DNA of 64,000 bases, from assembly GCA_030704425.1 (NCBI GenBank), contig JAPDHM010000002.1, positions 124,001 through 188,000 on the forward strand, read 5' to 3'. Source of the stretch: Rhodobacteraceae bacterium IMCC1909 (lineage in GTDB: Bacteria > Pseudomonadota > Alphaproteobacteria > Rhodobacterales > Rhodobacteraceae). The notes beneath the pieces are model-generated. The model made no database searches, was not told where the DNA came from, and was given only the letters and a program-made list of their open reading frames with translations. The position numbers and the translations under genes are program-made. Below, piece after piece: positions 26,179 through 35,560 of this stretch (its first letter is position 1; every line of letters starts with the position of its first letter).

Positions 26179-26273
26179 GCTTCTAGTTCTTCAATATTTA
26201 TCTGCCTAATTTCATCTAAACTATGCCTGCCTCCAGAGCGCTCAATGAGCAAATCAAACGCACTCCATTTACC
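26160..26273 (-). pseudogene. Short gene relic abutting the tRNA half
   Basis: Minus strand reads GKWSAFDLLIERSGGRHSLD then EIRQINIEELEALICNQ and stops inside the tRNA fragment. Coding-like composition, no start codon. Probably the tail of a foreign gene joined to the tRNA half by a rearrangement. Confidence 0.3.
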
Positions 26274-26800
26274 GGACTTGAACCCCGGACACGCGGATTA
26301 TGATTGAAAGCGGCATAATTTAAACTCCTAAAAACATATGCTTATAACAAAATTATCATGATGTGCTAATAAATGCGCTAAACTCTAACGCACAGAGGGC
26401 AGAATCTCCCTGTTCAACACGCACAATCTGCCTCAAAATCTGTGAGGCGTCCAGCATATCATGTTGCGATAAGTACCTATAAGGAAGCCCTGCCCGTCAC
26501 TAGTGGTTTTGTCTGACGGTGCCGCCGTATCGGCCACCGATCCTAGGGGCGGTGACTGCGTTCTTTGGCGGAATACTTGCGGCTCTAAACATCTTATGTG
26601 CAAATGGCTCTAGTAGTGGCGGATCCCGAGCATATGAAGGACAAATAATTTGACTACGGCAACCCGCTCCAAGACCTATCTCTCTGTGTTGGTGGTCCTA
26701 GGATCGACACATTTGCTTAACGATCTGATGCAATCACTGATCCCGGCGTCCTATCCGATCCTCAAGGAAGCCCATGGGCTCAATTTTGTTCAGATCGGCA
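26274..26800. repeat. 527-bp direct repeat, copy 1, with tRNA-Met fragment
   Basis: Nearly identical to 52828-53354. Begins with a 32-bp piece of a tRNA-Met(CAT) T arm and anticodon arm (26274-26305), then an intergenic stretch and the first 50 codons of the MFS gene. It breaks at 26801 into an enoyl-CoA hydratase gene. Confidence 0.9.
26650..26800 (+). pseudogene. 5' fragment of the MFS transporter gene
   Basis: Codes the first 50 residues of the transporter at 53204 (MTTATRSKTYLSVLVVLGST..., one difference: HGLNF for YGLNF) and then runs into antisense hydratase sequence. Not functional. Confidence 0.85.
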
Positions 26801-27000
26801 AGATCGCCGCCGCCGCAAAACATCTTCCCAGTTGCGTTGACGATCACGGCGCGCACGTCTGGCGCCCCGCAACGCAAACCTACGTCAAACAACTCTTCGG
26901 CCATGCGCGCATTCAACGCGTTGGCAGGGTTGTCCTTGCGATCCAAGGTGATTATCGCGACGCCATCAGCAATTTTAAAGCGAAGTGTTTCATAGTCCAT
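26801..27000 (-). pseudogene. Enoyl-CoA hydratase/isomerase N-terminal fragment
   Basis: About 66 residues from MDYETLRFKIADGVAIITLD to GKMFCGGGDL, which covers the crotonase N-terminus up to the oxyanion-hole region. The rest has been replaced by the repeat at 26274-26800. It begins 21 bp after the HxlR stop, so it was probably the next gene of that operon. The last residues of the open frame are antisense MFS sequence. Confidence 0.82.
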
Positions 27001-27021
27001 GGATTTGACCTCTGGCAGTTT

Positions 27022-27501
27022 TCACGGCACACGCCTTGCGGCTTGTCGTTCTATTTCAAAGGGTTGAGACAACCTGGCCTCGGCGTCGTGGGCGTCAATC
27101 GGTTCGCCACAATCCGGGCAGGTCATTTGTGGTTTGGTGATGTGACCGCAGGTTTTGTGAACGATCTGGACGGGCGTATCCTGGGCACCCAGCCAACGAT
27201 CGCCCCATTGTTTCAGCGCGATGATGATCGTCCACAAATCGCGACCTTTCTCGGTCAGGCAGTATTCATGGCGTAGCGGGCGCTGGGAATAAGGCTCGCG
27301 CTGGATCAACCCCTGCGCTTCCAGTTTTTTCAAACGCAGTGACAGAAGGTGGGACGACATGCCCGTGAGGCGTAGGAAATCATCGAAGCGGCGAGTGCGC
27401 AGGAACATTTCCCGCACAATCAGAAGTGTCCATTCGTCGCCCACCTGCGCTACAGCGCGCGCAATAGTACAGGTTTGCGAATGTAGGTCAGAACGGCTCA
27501 T
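27022..27501 (-). CDS. HxlR-family regulator with zinc-ribbon tail
   Basis: 159 residues. Winged helix-turn-helix of HxlR type (CTIARAVAQVGDEWTLLIVR, RRFDDFLRLTGMSSHLLSLR, LKKLEAQGLIQREPYSQRP), then a C-terminal segment with HKTCGH and CPDCGEP that should bind zinc. Divergent from the GST-SDR pair, with the palindrome TTCAATTTTTGAA (27512-27524) just upstream of its own start. It probably represses itself and the GST operon. Downstream it was linked to an enoyl-CoA hydratase, now truncated. Confidence 0.9.
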   Translation of the reverse strand: MSRSDLHSQTCTIARAVAQVGDEWTLLIVREMFLRTRRFDDFLRLTGMSSHLLSLRLKKLEAQGLIQREPYSQRPLRHEYCLTEKGRDLWTIIIALKQWGDRWLGAQDTPVQIVHKTCGHITKPQMTCPDCGEPIDAHDAEARLSQPFEIERQAARRVP

Positions 27502-27511
27502 AATGCATCAC

Positions 27512-27524
27512 TTCAATTTTTGAA
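27512..27524. promoter_or_regulatory. Candidate HxlR operator
   Basis: Palindrome TTCAA-TTT-TTGAA located 11 bp upstream of the HxlR start, in the divergent intergenic region with GST. AAAGTTGAAGTC at about 27538-27549 repeats one half-site. Confidence 0.5.
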
Positions 27525-27623
27525 TTGACTACCCACTAAAGTTGAAGTCTTCTACTTGTCAAGCAAATGTAATCGGGACACCTACGGCGCTGTCCTATTC
27601 GGAACATATTTTAGGGGAATTGT

Positions 27624-28226
27624 ATGAAAGTCTATTTTGCACCTCAGTCGCGCGCCGTACGAACGGTTTGGCTGTTGGAAGAAATTGGGCTGCCCTATGA
27701 ACTTGAAAAGTTCCAACTGGGGCAGAAAGAAATGCGTGCCCCTGATTACACAGCGATAAACCCCAACGGACGCGTACCCACGCTGGTTGATGGCGATGTC
27801 ACGATCAGCGAGAGCACCGCTATTGCGCAGTATCTGGCGGCCAAACATGCGCCTGAGCTGGCACCCGGTCCCGAGGCCGGAAACTTTGCCGAATACCTGC
27901 AATGGCTGCACTATGCCGAGGGCATGATCATGCCGCCAATCAACAACTATGTGGTGGAAACTGTCCTTCTGCCGCCTGAACGCCGCAATGACGAAATCGC
28001 GATGCGCGCGCTCAAGCTTTTAAACCGCACGCTCGCGGCGGTCGAGCACCATATGGAGGGGTGGGAGTTCCTGGCTGGCGACTTTACGATTGCGGATACA
28101 ATCACCGGGCATGCGGTCATTATGGCACGACGTCTTGGAGCAGATTTTTCCAATCTTCCTAACCTCTCGGCCTATGCCGACCGGCTTGAGGCGAGAGCGG
28201 CCTTCCAGGCGGCTGAAACGGCGTAG
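27624..28226 (+). CDS. Glutathione S-transferase family protein
   Basis: 200 residues. Thioredoxin-like N-terminal domain (MKVYFAPQSRAVRTVWLLEE, NPNGRVPTLVDGDVTISEST, containing the cis-Pro and the glutathione-binding E-S pair), then an all-helical C-terminal domain (FLAGDFTIADTITGHAV, the conserved N-capping box). Predicted cytoplasmic, conjugating or reducing electrophilic substrates. AGGGGAA precedes the ATG. First of two genes under the divergent HxlR regulator; the SDR follows after 9 bp. Confidence 0.9.
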   Translation: MKVYFAPQSRAVRTVWLLEEIGLPYELEKFQLGQKEMRAPDYTAINPNGRVPTLVDGDVTISESTAIAQYLAAKHAPELAPGPEAGNFAEYLQWLHYAEGMIMPPINNYVVETVLLPPERRNDEIAMRALKLLNRTLAAVEHHMEGWEFLAGDFTIADTITGHAVIMARRLGADFSNLPNLSAYADRLEARAAFQAAETA

Positions 28227-28235
28227 GGTAACGAT

Positions 28236-28973
28236 ATGACCTCAAAACCCATCTGTCTGATCATCGGCGCCGGAGACTATATCGGCGCAGCCATTGCCAA
28301 GCGTTTTGCGCGCGGAGGGTTTCACGTCGTGATGGGCCGCCGCCGCGGGGAAAAGCTTGCGCCCTTGATCGCCGAAATCGAAGCGGCAGGCGGTAGCGCA
28401 CATGGGTTTACCTGGGACGCGCGCAAGAAAGAGACCGCGACCGATATGTTCGCAATGGTCGAACAGGACATCGGACCAATAGACATCTGCATCTTCAATG
28501 TCGGCGGCAATGTTCGGTTTCCAATTCTGGAAACGACCGAACGCGTCTTTCGCAAGGTCTGGGAATTGTGCGCTTACGGCGCGTTTCTTTCCGGGCGCGA
28601 AGCCGCGAAATACATGGTGGAGCGGCAGAAAGGTTCGATCTTCTTCACCGGGGCAACCGCCTCGGTTCGCGGCAGTTCGGGATATGGCGCCTTTGCCTCA
28701 GGCAAATTTGCGCTGCGGGGTCTGGCACAGTCGATGGCCCGCGAATTGGGACCAAAAAACATCCACGTGGCGCATCTTGTCATTGACGCGGGCGTCGACA
28801 CGGAATTTGTGCGCGACCGGGTGCGACAGGCGGGCAAGAACCCCGACAGCCTACCGCCCGATACCCTTATGAAGCCGGACAGTATTGCCGAAACCTATTG
28901 GAACCTGCATCGCCAACGGCGTGATGGCTGGACCCATGAGCTGGATATCCGCCCTTACGCCGAAGCATGGTAA
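28236..28973 (+). CDS. Short-chain dehydrogenase/reductase
   Basis: 245 residues, classical SDR scaffold with variations: cofactor loop IIGAGDYIGAAIAKRF in place of TGxxxGIG, NVGG at the NNAG position, a Ser (FFTGATASVRGSSGYGAFAS) and a Lys (GKFALRGLAQ). The usual Y-x3-K reads YGAFASGK, so the Tyr is seven residues before the Lys, an atypical catalytic spacing shared by a known SDR subgroup. Coupled to GST, pointing to metabolism of an electrophilic or aromatic compound. Confidence 0.85.
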   Translation: MTSKPICLIIGAGDYIGAAIAKRFARGGFHVVMGRRRGEKLAPLIAEIEAAGGSAHGFTWDARKKETATDMFAMVEQDIGPIDICIFNVGGNVRFPILETTERVFRKVWELCAYGAFLSGREAAKYMVERQKGSIFFTGATASVRGSSGYGAFASGKFALRGLAQSMARELGPKNIHVAHLVIDAGVDTEFVRDRVRQAGKNPDSLPPDTLMKPDSIAETYWNLHRQRRDGWTHELDIRPYAEAW

Positions 28974-28974
28974 C

Positions 28975-29290
28975 AGCTGTGGGCCCATGTGACCCCGCAC
29001 GCGCCCGCACGCCTGCGCCGCTGCTAACATGTGCGGTTTTGCACGTGGTTGAGCAGCCGTTTGCCGGCTGGTGCCACTCAGGTCCGCTGAAGGCGCCATG
29101 CAGGCTGGGTGTGGGGCTAGGTTGATTGTACAGTCCTAAATGAACGCCACTTCTACTCACGAGACAATTTCAAGCTCAATTGAACCGCCGCTGCGCTTAC
29201 GGAGTGGCGCCAACTATTGAGCGCATAGATTCAGGCTGCACCAGCAATCTGATGCGAGTTATCATTTGGTTAGCAAAACTCCTGACACAC
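28975..29290. repeat. Inverted arm-type repeat joined to IS6 right-end remnant
   Basis: 28975-29125 is an inverted, diverged copy of the unit at 8740-8905 and 42700-42870 (GCGCCCGCACGCCTGCGCCG, GGCTGGGTGTGGGGCTAGG). It runs into an inverted IS6 3' end (CGCCACTTCTACTCACGAGA, then GGCGCCAACTATTGAGCGCA). No gene is seen in 28974-29570. Confidence 0.65.
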
Positions 29291-29570
29291 TTCGCTGATA
29301 ATTTATACGAAAGGTGCTCACGAGAATGATTTTTGAGCAAAATTGCTCAATTTATTTTTTAAAAATGGTTACAACTTCAGTTTTCGCAATCCCTAATGTG
29401 AAATCGAGGCGTTCCATCCGGAACATTTCACTGCCACGCTAGGGTGCGATCCTGGCAGATAACAACCCTAGCATGGCTGCAACATGAAGCTGCCTACGTC
29501 CATTAGCATTTAAGATGGGATGTGCCCAGAGAGTGTTTTGGCGCGTAGCAATAATTAAGGGGTATATCCT
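29291..29570 (+). promoter_or_regulatory. Upstream region of urtA
   Basis: 280 bp without a gene before the urea importer. A 14-bp inverted repeat, GAGCAA-AA-TTGCTC, at 29335-29348 is the only clear dyad and could bind a regulator. I looked for a sigma54 -24/-12 element and did not find a convincing one. Confidence 0.35.
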
Positions 29571-30860
29571 TTGTCAATTCGTTCCATTCTATACTCAACG
29601 CTTTCTGCGGGCGCTCTATGTATTACTAGCGCGACGGCGGTAGTTGCCTGCGAAAATTCAATCAAAGTAGGTGTTTTGCACTCTCTGTCGGGGTCAATGG
29701 CGATCTCCGAAACAACCCTAAAAGATGCAATGCTTATGTTAATCGACCAGCAAAACGCATCTGGTGGCCTTTTGGGTTGTGAGCTCGAGGCTGTTGTTGT
29801 CGATCCTGCTTCGGATTGGCCACTATTTGCGGAAAAGGCACGTGAGCTTTTGACTGTGAATGAGGTTGATGTCATTTTTGGCAACTGGACGTCGGTGTCT
29901 CGCAAATCAGTTTTGCCGGTGATCGAAGAGTTAAATGGTCTGTTGTTCTACCCAGTTCAATATGAAGGCGAAGAGTCTTCTAAAAATGTTTTTTACACTG
30001 GTGCTGCGCCAAATCAGCAGGCTATCCCAGCAACGGACTACTTCCTTGAAGAGCTTGGTGTCGAAAAATTCGCACTGCTGGGCACAGACTATGTCTATCC
30101 ACGCACAACCAATAATATCCTTGAGTCCTATCTTAAAGACAAGGGTATTGAAGCTGACGACATCTTTGTGAACTACACACCATTTGGTCAATCTGACTGG
30201 GCAACCATCGTTGCTGACGTTGTTGCATTGGGCGAAGACGGCAAACAAGTCGGTGTTATTTCAACAATCAACGGCGACGCAAACATTGGGTTCTACAAAG
30301 AGCTGGCAGCCGCAGGCATCTCTGCGGATGACATCCCAGTTGTTGCATTCTCTGTGGGTGAGGAAGAACTGTCTGGCTTGGACACATCTAACCTTGTAGG
30401 TCACTTGGCGGCTTGGAATTACTTCCAATCTGCAGAGTCTGAAGCCAACGCAGATTTCATTGCTGCTTGGAAGGCCTTTGCTGGCGAAGAGCGTGTCACC
30501 AACGATCCGATGGAAGCACATTTTATTGGCTTTAATATGTGGGTCAATGCGGCAACTGAGGCTGGAACAACTGATGTGGATGCAGTGCGCGCAGCCATGT
30601 ACGGGCAAGAGTATCCGAACTTGACGGGCGGCACAGCTGTTATGTTGCCAAATCACCACCTGGCAAAACCAGTGTTGATTGGCGAAATCCAGGCGGATGG
30701 CCAATTCGACATCATCAGCCAAACATCAGAAGTGCCGGGTGACGCATGGACTGATTTCTTACCAGCCTCTGCGGTGTTAAAGTCGGATTGGAAAGAGTTG
30801 GGCTGCGGTATGTACAACGTTGAAACGGAAACATGCGTTCAGCTGACTTCTAACTACTAA
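29571..30860 (+). CDS. urtA: Urea ABC transporter substrate-binding protein UrtA
   Basis: 429-residue periplasmic binding protein of the urea/amide branch. Signal peptide then ACENSIKVGVLHSLSGSMAI; UrtA-typical segments include VDVIFGNWTSVSRKSVLPV, NGLLFYPVQYEGEESSKNVF, TDYVYPRTTNNILESYLK and PNHHLAKPVLIGEI. The start codon is TTG, with AAGGGG upstream; no in-frame ATG precedes the signal peptide. It heads a five-gene importer operon in the canonical order. Such operons are usually induced by nitrogen limitation. Confidence 0.93.
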   Translation: MSIRSILYSTLSAGALCITSATAVVACENSIKVGVLHSLSGSMAISETTLKDAMLMLIDQQNASGGLLGCELEAVVVDPASDWPLFAEKARELLTVNEVDVIFGNWTSVSRKSVLPVIEELNGLLFYPVQYEGEESSKNVFYTGAAPNQQAIPATDYFLEELGVEKFALLGTDYVYPRTTNNILESYLKDKGIEADDIFVNYTPFGQSDWATIVADVVALGEDGKQVGVISTINGDANIGFYKELAAAGISADDIPVVAFSVGEEELSGLDTSNLVGHLAAWNYFQSAESEANADFIAAWKAFAGEERVTNDPMEAHFIGFNMWVNAATEAGTTDVDAVRAAMYGQEYPNLTGGTAVMLPNHHLAKPVLIGEIQADGQFDIISQTSEVPGDAWTDFLPASAVLKSDWKELGCGMYNVETETCVQLTSNY

Positions 30861-30936
30861 GCATTCGATACAGGCGCCTGGCTCTTCTCTCAGTGACGAA
30901 CCAAGTGCCTGTTTTCAATCAATTGAAAGACCATTC

Positions 30937-32862
30937 ATGCGCTCCGTACTTTTTGCCTTGATCCTAACACTCTGCGGCGTATCTGCCGTTACAGCACAAA
31001 CGCTTCAATCAATTTTGCAAACTCATGCAACTGAGATCGCCAAACCTTCGCGTAAAACTGTCGGCGAGACGATTGATGCGATTGTCGCTTCAGGGTTGCC
31101 GCACGTCACCGAATTTTTGGAGCAGTGGTCTAAAAAGAACATTTGGCAGCGCAGCGATGGCAGCTTTTTTGTGGCCACTGCGGCGGGGGATAGCCTGACG
31201 CTTATAGATGTGGACACACAAGCAAAAACAATCGGATCTAAATCTGATTTCAAACAACTAAAACCCAATGGTGGTGTGCGGCGCTTGATCAGCACAGCTT
31301 TGGTGCAGTTTCAACTTTTAGACCCTGATCTTACGCGGCGCAAAACGGCTGTTGCTGCAATCGCTCGCCGGCCAGAAGCCGCACAGTTGATGCCCTTAAT
31401 CAGCTCAATTGATGGCGAGCGGGATGCGGCACTCAAAGCGCGGAAAATCCAGCTGGCAAACTTTTTGTCAGCGCGTTTTGCCAAAGAACCCCGAGACCGT
31501 ATTGCAGCCATCAACAGCCTTTCGACAGACACATCCGTCGAAGCCCGTGCGGTATTGAACCAAATCTTAACCAAATCCATCGGTGTTGCCAGCGTAGCAC
31601 CTCAAGGCAACATTGCGGCTATTCTTGACCCTATGGTAGCCCCAGACCAATCCTACAATGCCTTGGTTGAGGCGAAACTAGCCCCCACCAAACAAACAGA
31701 AATCGATATTAGAAAGGCGCTTGAAGCTAATATTATTGAGGGACGTATTGCGGGTTTTCCACTGGCGCAAATGGACGATCGTTTGACGCGCGAAACGGCC
31801 TATTCCGCTTTGGCGATAAAGGGCAGCGTCCCCACTTTGATCACCCAAGAGGTGCGCGATGCGGCGCTCCGAGAACATGTGTTTTATGAACTATATGAGG
31901 AACCAAATGCGCAAATCACTGCAGCAGCGGAGGTAGCGCGTAAATCTGCGGACAACCGCGTGGCAACCGCACAGTTTGCGGATTTGGCATTGGATGCCCT
32001 GTCTTTGGCGTCGATCTTCTTTTTAGCTGCGATTGGTCTGGCTATCACTTTTGGCGTCATGGGAGTCATAAATATGGCCCATGGTGAATTCATTATGATA
32101 GGAGCTTACACCGGCTATGTCGTGCAGCTGTTCATTCCAAACTACACTGTTGCAATCTTTGTCGCCTTGCCCTTGGCCTTTGCGGTCACTTTTGTGGCTG
32201 GGGTCGTTATGGAGCGACTTATTATTAGTCGTTTATATCACAGACCCCTGGAAACATTGTTGGCGACCTTCGGTGTTTCGATTGCTTTGCAGCAATTAGC
32301 TAAGAACATGTTTGGCACCCAAGCACGCCCGCTTACATCTCCCGATTGGCTGGCGGGGGCTTGGGTGGTAAATGATGTCATCCAGATCAGCTTTATTCGG
32401 ATTGCAATTTTCATCCTGGCGTTGCTGTTTCTGAGCTTGATTGTCTACATTCTCAAAAGAACTCGTTTAGGTCTTGAGGTTCGCGCAGTGACTCAAAATC
32501 CGGGGATGGCATCATCTATGGGGATAAATCCTGATCGTATTAATATGATGACCTTTGGCCTTGGTTCCGGCATCGCGGGTATCGCCGGGGTTGCGATTGG
32601 ATTGTATGCCAAGGTGACATCCGAAATGGGGTCTGACTACATCGTCCAAAGCTTCATGACCGTTGTGGTTGGCGGTGTTGGAAATGTCTGGGGCACGCTG
32701 GCCGGGGCCGCGATGATAGGCTTTGGCCAAAAGTGGATCGAATGGCTAAATCCGTCGAACACCTTAGCCGCTCAAACTTACATGATCCTCTTCGTGATCC
32801 TGTTCATTCAATTTCGCCCCAAGGGCATTGTTGCCCTCAAAGGGCGCGCGGCAGGAGATTGA
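30937..32862 (+). CDS. urtB: Urea ABC transporter permease UrtB
   Basis: 641 residues: signal sequence (MRSVLFALILTLCGVSAVTA), a periplasmic extension of about 330 residues with Ala-rich helices (ETIDAIVASGLPHVTEFLEQ), then a LivH-type permease with about eight membrane helices (FLAAIGLAITFGVMGVINMA HGEF, TFGVSIALQQLAKNMFG, FMTVVVGGVGNVWGTLAGA). The long N-terminal domain is usual for UrtB and distinguishes it from amino-acid permeases. Follows urtA after 76 bp. Confidence 0.93.
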   Translation: MRSVLFALILTLCGVSAVTAQTLQSILQTHATEIAKPSRKTVGETIDAIVASGLPHVTEFLEQWSKKNIWQRSDGSFFVATAAGDSLTLIDVDTQAKTIGSKSDFKQLKPNGGVRRLISTALVQFQLLDPDLTRRKTAVAAIARRPEAAQLMPLISSIDGERDAALKARKIQLANFLSARFAKEPRDRIAAINSLSTDTSVEARAVLNQILTKSIGVASVAPQGNIAAILDPMVAPDQSYNALVEAKLAPTKQTEIDIRKALEANIIEGRIAGFPLAQMDDRLTRETAYSALAIKGSVPTLITQEVRDAALREHVFYELYEEPNAQITAAAEVARKSADNRVATAQFADLALDALSLASIFFLAAIGLAITFGVMGVINMAHGEFIMIGAYTGYVVQLFIPNYTVAIFVALPLAFAVTFVAGVVMERLIISRLYHRPLETLLATFGVSIALQQLAKNMFGTQARPLTSPDWLAGAWVVNDVIQISFIRIAIFILALLFLSLIVYILKRTRLGLEVRAVTQNPGMASSMGINPDRINMMTFGLGSGIAGIAGVAIGLYAKVTSEMGSDYIVQSFMTVVVGGVGNVWGTLAGAAMIGFGQKWIEWLNPSNTLAAQTYMILFVILFIQFRPKGIVALKGRAAGD

Positions 32863-32864
32863 TT

Positions 32865-34040
32865 ATGCAGCATACCTTCATGGCTAAAAATCCCTCCGTT
32901 CTTTGGTTCCTGCTTGGGCTATCTTTGTTTACGGTCTTTGTGACCATCTTTAGTGAGGCGGTGGGTTCAACAGGTGTTTCAACATCGTTTCTCAAGACCC
33001 TGGGCAAGACGTTGTGCCTATGCCTTGTTGCGATCGCGATGGACGTGGTCTGGGGCTATTGTGGTATTTTGAGCCTTGGACACTTTGCTTTCTTTGGGAT
33101 CGGTGGCTACGCCATAGGTATGTGGTTGATGTATGAGCGCACAAAAAATATCGTTGTTGGATCTTTGGAAAACAACATTTTGCCACCGACCCCTGAGGAA
33201 GTGGAAGCCGCGATTGGTACTCAGATATTTGGTGTCGTGGGCAGTTCCGAATTTCCGCTGATCTGGGCGGCCTCGCATTCGCTTACATTGCAACTTTTGG
33301 CTGTCGTTATTGTACCAGGGATGCTGGCTTTGGCCTTTGGCTGGTTGGCATTTCGCAGCCGCGTTACTGGCGTATACCTGTCGATCTTGACGCAGGCGAT
33401 GACACTCGCGCTTTCACTATATCTGTTCCAAAATGATACTGGACTACGTGGCAATAACGGTCTTTCGGGTTTGCAGAACATCCCGGGCCTTGAGGCCGTT
33501 TCACAAGCGACATTATCGCTTTGGTTCTTTTGGGCCTCCGCTTTAGCCCTCGGTGCTGGATATGTATTCTTTGCCTGGATGCTCTCGGGCAAATTCGGCT
33601 CTGTAATTCGTGCCATTCGCGACAACGAAGCACGGATACGATTTTTAGGTTATAACGTTGAAAATTATAAATTATTAATCTTCACCGTGACAGCTATGAT
33701 CGCAGGTATCGCAGGGGCACTTTATTACCCGCAAGCAGGCATCATCAATCCCGCGGAGATTGCCCCAATTGCCTCAATCTATTTGGCCGTTTGGGTAGCG
33801 ATTGGCGGACGTGGGCGTCTTTATGGGGCGGTGATTGGTGCGGTTTTCGTGTCTCTTATGTCCTCATGGTTCACAGGCGGCAGCGCACCCGACATCAACC
33901 TTGGCTTTTATTTGGTCAAATGGACCGATTGGTGGCTGGTTCTTCTTGGACTGACCTTTGTCGGCGTCACGTTTTTTTTCCCTAAAGGCGTTGGTGGCTT
34001 GTTTGATCTGATTTCCAATTACCGGGAGAAACACCAATGA
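32865..34040 (+). CDS. urtC: Urea ABC transporter permease UrtC
   Basis: 391 residues, LivM-type permease with about nine membrane helices (KTLCLCLVAIAMDVVWGYCG, SLGHFAFFGIGGYAIGMWLM, IFTVTAMIAGIAGALYYPQA) and the UrtC-type soluble loop (YERTKNIVVGSLENNILPPT). The ATG at 32865 with AGGAG upstream is the right start; a longer frame begins inside urtB but lacks a site. Two bp separate it from urtB; it overlaps urtD by four. Confidence 0.93.
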   Translation: MQHTFMAKNPSVLWFLLGLSLFTVFVTIFSEAVGSTGVSTSFLKTLGKTLCLCLVAIAMDVVWGYCGILSLGHFAFFGIGGYAIGMWLMYERTKNIVVGSLENNILPPTPEEVEAAIGTQIFGVVGSSEFPLIWAASHSLTLQLLAVVIVPGMLALAFGWLAFRSRVTGVYLSILTQAMTLALSLYLFQNDTGLRGNNGLSGLQNIPGLEAVSQATLSLWFFWASALALGAGYVFFAWMLSGKFGSVIRAIRDNEARIRFLGYNVENYKLLIFTVTAMIAGIAGALYYPQAGIINPAEIAPIASIYLAVWVAIGGRGRLYGAVIGAVFVSLMSSWFTGGSAPDINLGFYLVKWTDWWLVLLGLTFVGVTFFFPKGVGGLFDLISNYREKHQ

Positions 34041-34777
34041 GCACGCTTCTAGAAGTCTCAGATGTCAGTGTCAGTTTCGATGGGTTTAAAGCGATCAACA
34101 ACCTATCTATCCAAATTGGAGACACAGAACTTCGCGCGATTATTGGTCCGAACGGTGCTGGCAAAACAACCTTTATGGATATTGTGACCGGGAAGACAAA
34201 ACCCGATGAAGGCTATGTGATCTGGGGCGAGAAATCGTCGTCACTGCTGGATATGAGCGAAAGCCAAATTGCCCAAGCAGGCATTGGACGAAAGTTCCAA
34301 AAACCGACTGTTTTTGAGGAACAGACCGTGCGTGAAAACATCACAATAGCATTAAAGAACCCACGAAGGCCGCTTGATTTATTGTTCAGTCGTGAAGCGC
34401 CCAACACAGAAAATCGTGTACGGGCTGTCAGCGACGACATTGGGTTAACGGATGCGCTTGATCAACTGTCAGGAGCGCTCAGTCATGGGCAAAAACAGTG
34501 GCTGGAGATTGGTATGCTGCTGGCCCAAGATCCGCATCTTTTGTTGGTGGATGAACCTGCTGCAGGGATGTCTGAGACAGAACGTGAGCAGACCACAGAC
34601 ATCCTAGTACGCGCCGCAAAAACGCGCGCAGTTGTAGTTGTTGAACATGATATGGAATTTGTGCGTCGCCTCAACTGTAGGGTTACCGTATTGAACCAAG
34701 GGTCTGTTTTGGCTGAAGGATCCCTAGATCACGTAACGAAGAATCAAGACGTCATCGACGTGTATTTGGGGCGATAA
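34037..34777 (+). CDS. urtD: Urea ABC transporter ATP-binding protein UrtD
   Basis: 246 residues, LivG-type ATPase. Walker A GPNGAGKTT, UrtD-typical GIGRKFQKPTVFEEQTVREN, signature-equivalent LSHGQKQWLEIGML (LSHGQ, as in UrtD), Walker B LLLVDEPAAGM and EHDMEFVRRL. The start ATGA overlaps the urtC stop. With UrtE it forms the heterodimeric motor of the importer. Confidence 0.94.
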   Translation: MSTLLEVSDVSVSFDGFKAINNLSIQIGDTELRAIIGPNGAGKTTFMDIVTGKTKPDEGYVIWGEKSSSLLDMSESQIAQAGIGRKFQKPTVFEEQTVRENITIALKNPRRPLDLLFSREAPNTENRVRAVSDDIGLTDALDQLSGALSHGQKQWLEIGMLLAQDPHLLLVDEPAAGMSETEREQTTDILVRAAKTRAVVVVEHDMEFVRRLNCRVTVLNQGSVLAEGSLDHVTKNQDVIDVYLGR

Positions 34778-34780
34778 AGT

Positions 34781-35476
34781 ATGCTGGATATCCAAAACTT
34801 AACCATGAAATACGGGCAAAGCCAAATTCTAAACAATATGTTTCTGAGTGCCAAAGCTGGTGAAGTGACCGTGGTAATGGGCACCAATGGTGTGGGTAAA
34901 ACCAGCTTGCTCAAAGCAATTTCCGGACGTTTTCCTTACGTGGATGGCACCATCACTTTGGATGGGAAGCTTCTAAATCACCTTAGCCCATTTGACGCCG
35001 CCAAGGCGGGGATCGCCTATGTACCCCAAGGGCGTGAAGTTTTCCCTTTGATGACTGTAGTTGAAAACCTTGAGAGTGGATTTGCCTGTCTGGACAGGTC
35101 AGATCACAAAGTTCCTGATCACATTTATGATCTGTTTCCTGTGCTGTATGATATGGGAGGGCGACGCGGTGGTGACCTTTCTGGTGGCCAACAACAGCAG
35201 CTTGCTATCGCACGCGCTTTGATCATGCGGCCCAAGGTCTTGTTGCTGGATGAACCAACAGAGGGCATTCAACCCAATATTATTCAGCAAATTGGCCACG
35301 TTATTCGCATTCTGTGTGATCAAGGCGACATGGCCATCGTTTTGGTCGAACAGTTTTTCGACTTTGCGTATGAGCTTGGGGATGAATTCACGATAATGAA
35401 ACGCGGTGCTGTATCTTTCAATAGGCGCGCGGATGGCCTGGATCGTCAAACGCTCTTTGAGGTCATGACGGTTTAA
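34781..35476 (+). CDS. urtE: Urea ABC transporter ATP-binding protein UrtE
   Basis: 231 residues, LivF-type ATPase. Walker A GTNGVGKTS, YVPQGREVFPLMTVVENLES, signature LSGGQQQQLAIARAL, Walker B VLLLDEPTEGIQPNII, ending VSFNRRADGLDRQTLFEVMTV. Last gene of urtABCDE. Its stop abuts an IS6-end remnant, so anything that once followed, such as urease genes, may have been lost or lies elsewhere. Confidence 0.94.
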   Translation: MLDIQNLTMKYGQSQILNNMFLSAKAGEVTVVMGTNGVGKTSLLKAISGRFPYVDGTITLDGKLLNHLSPFDAAKAGIAYVPQGREVFPLMTVVENLESGFACLDRSDHKVPDHIYDLFPVLYDMGGRRGGDLSGGQQQQLAIARALIMRPKVLLLDEPTEGIQPNIIQQIGHVIRILCDQGDMAIVLVEQFFDFAYELGDEFTIMKRGAVSFNRRADGLDRQTLFEVMTV

Positions 35477-35560
35477 GGCGCCAACTATTGAGCCCGTAGC
35501 TTCAGGCTGCACCAACAATCCAGTGCCAATTTTCATTAAGTTGACAGCACCCATCTGGTG
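35475..35560. repeat. IS6 right-end remnant, inverted
   Basis: GGCGCCAACTATTGAGCCCG and TTCAGGCTGCACCAACAATC match the inverse of the IS6 3' end; it ends with TTGACAGCACCC, a decayed terminus. The urtE stop lies at its edge. The following 250 bp show nothing else until a terminator-like hairpin. Confidence 0.65.

Noticed and set aside
29291-29570. Possible sigma54 promoter for the urt operon
   Set aside because: No GG/GC pair with -24/-12 spacing matching TGGCAC-N5-TTGC found by eye.
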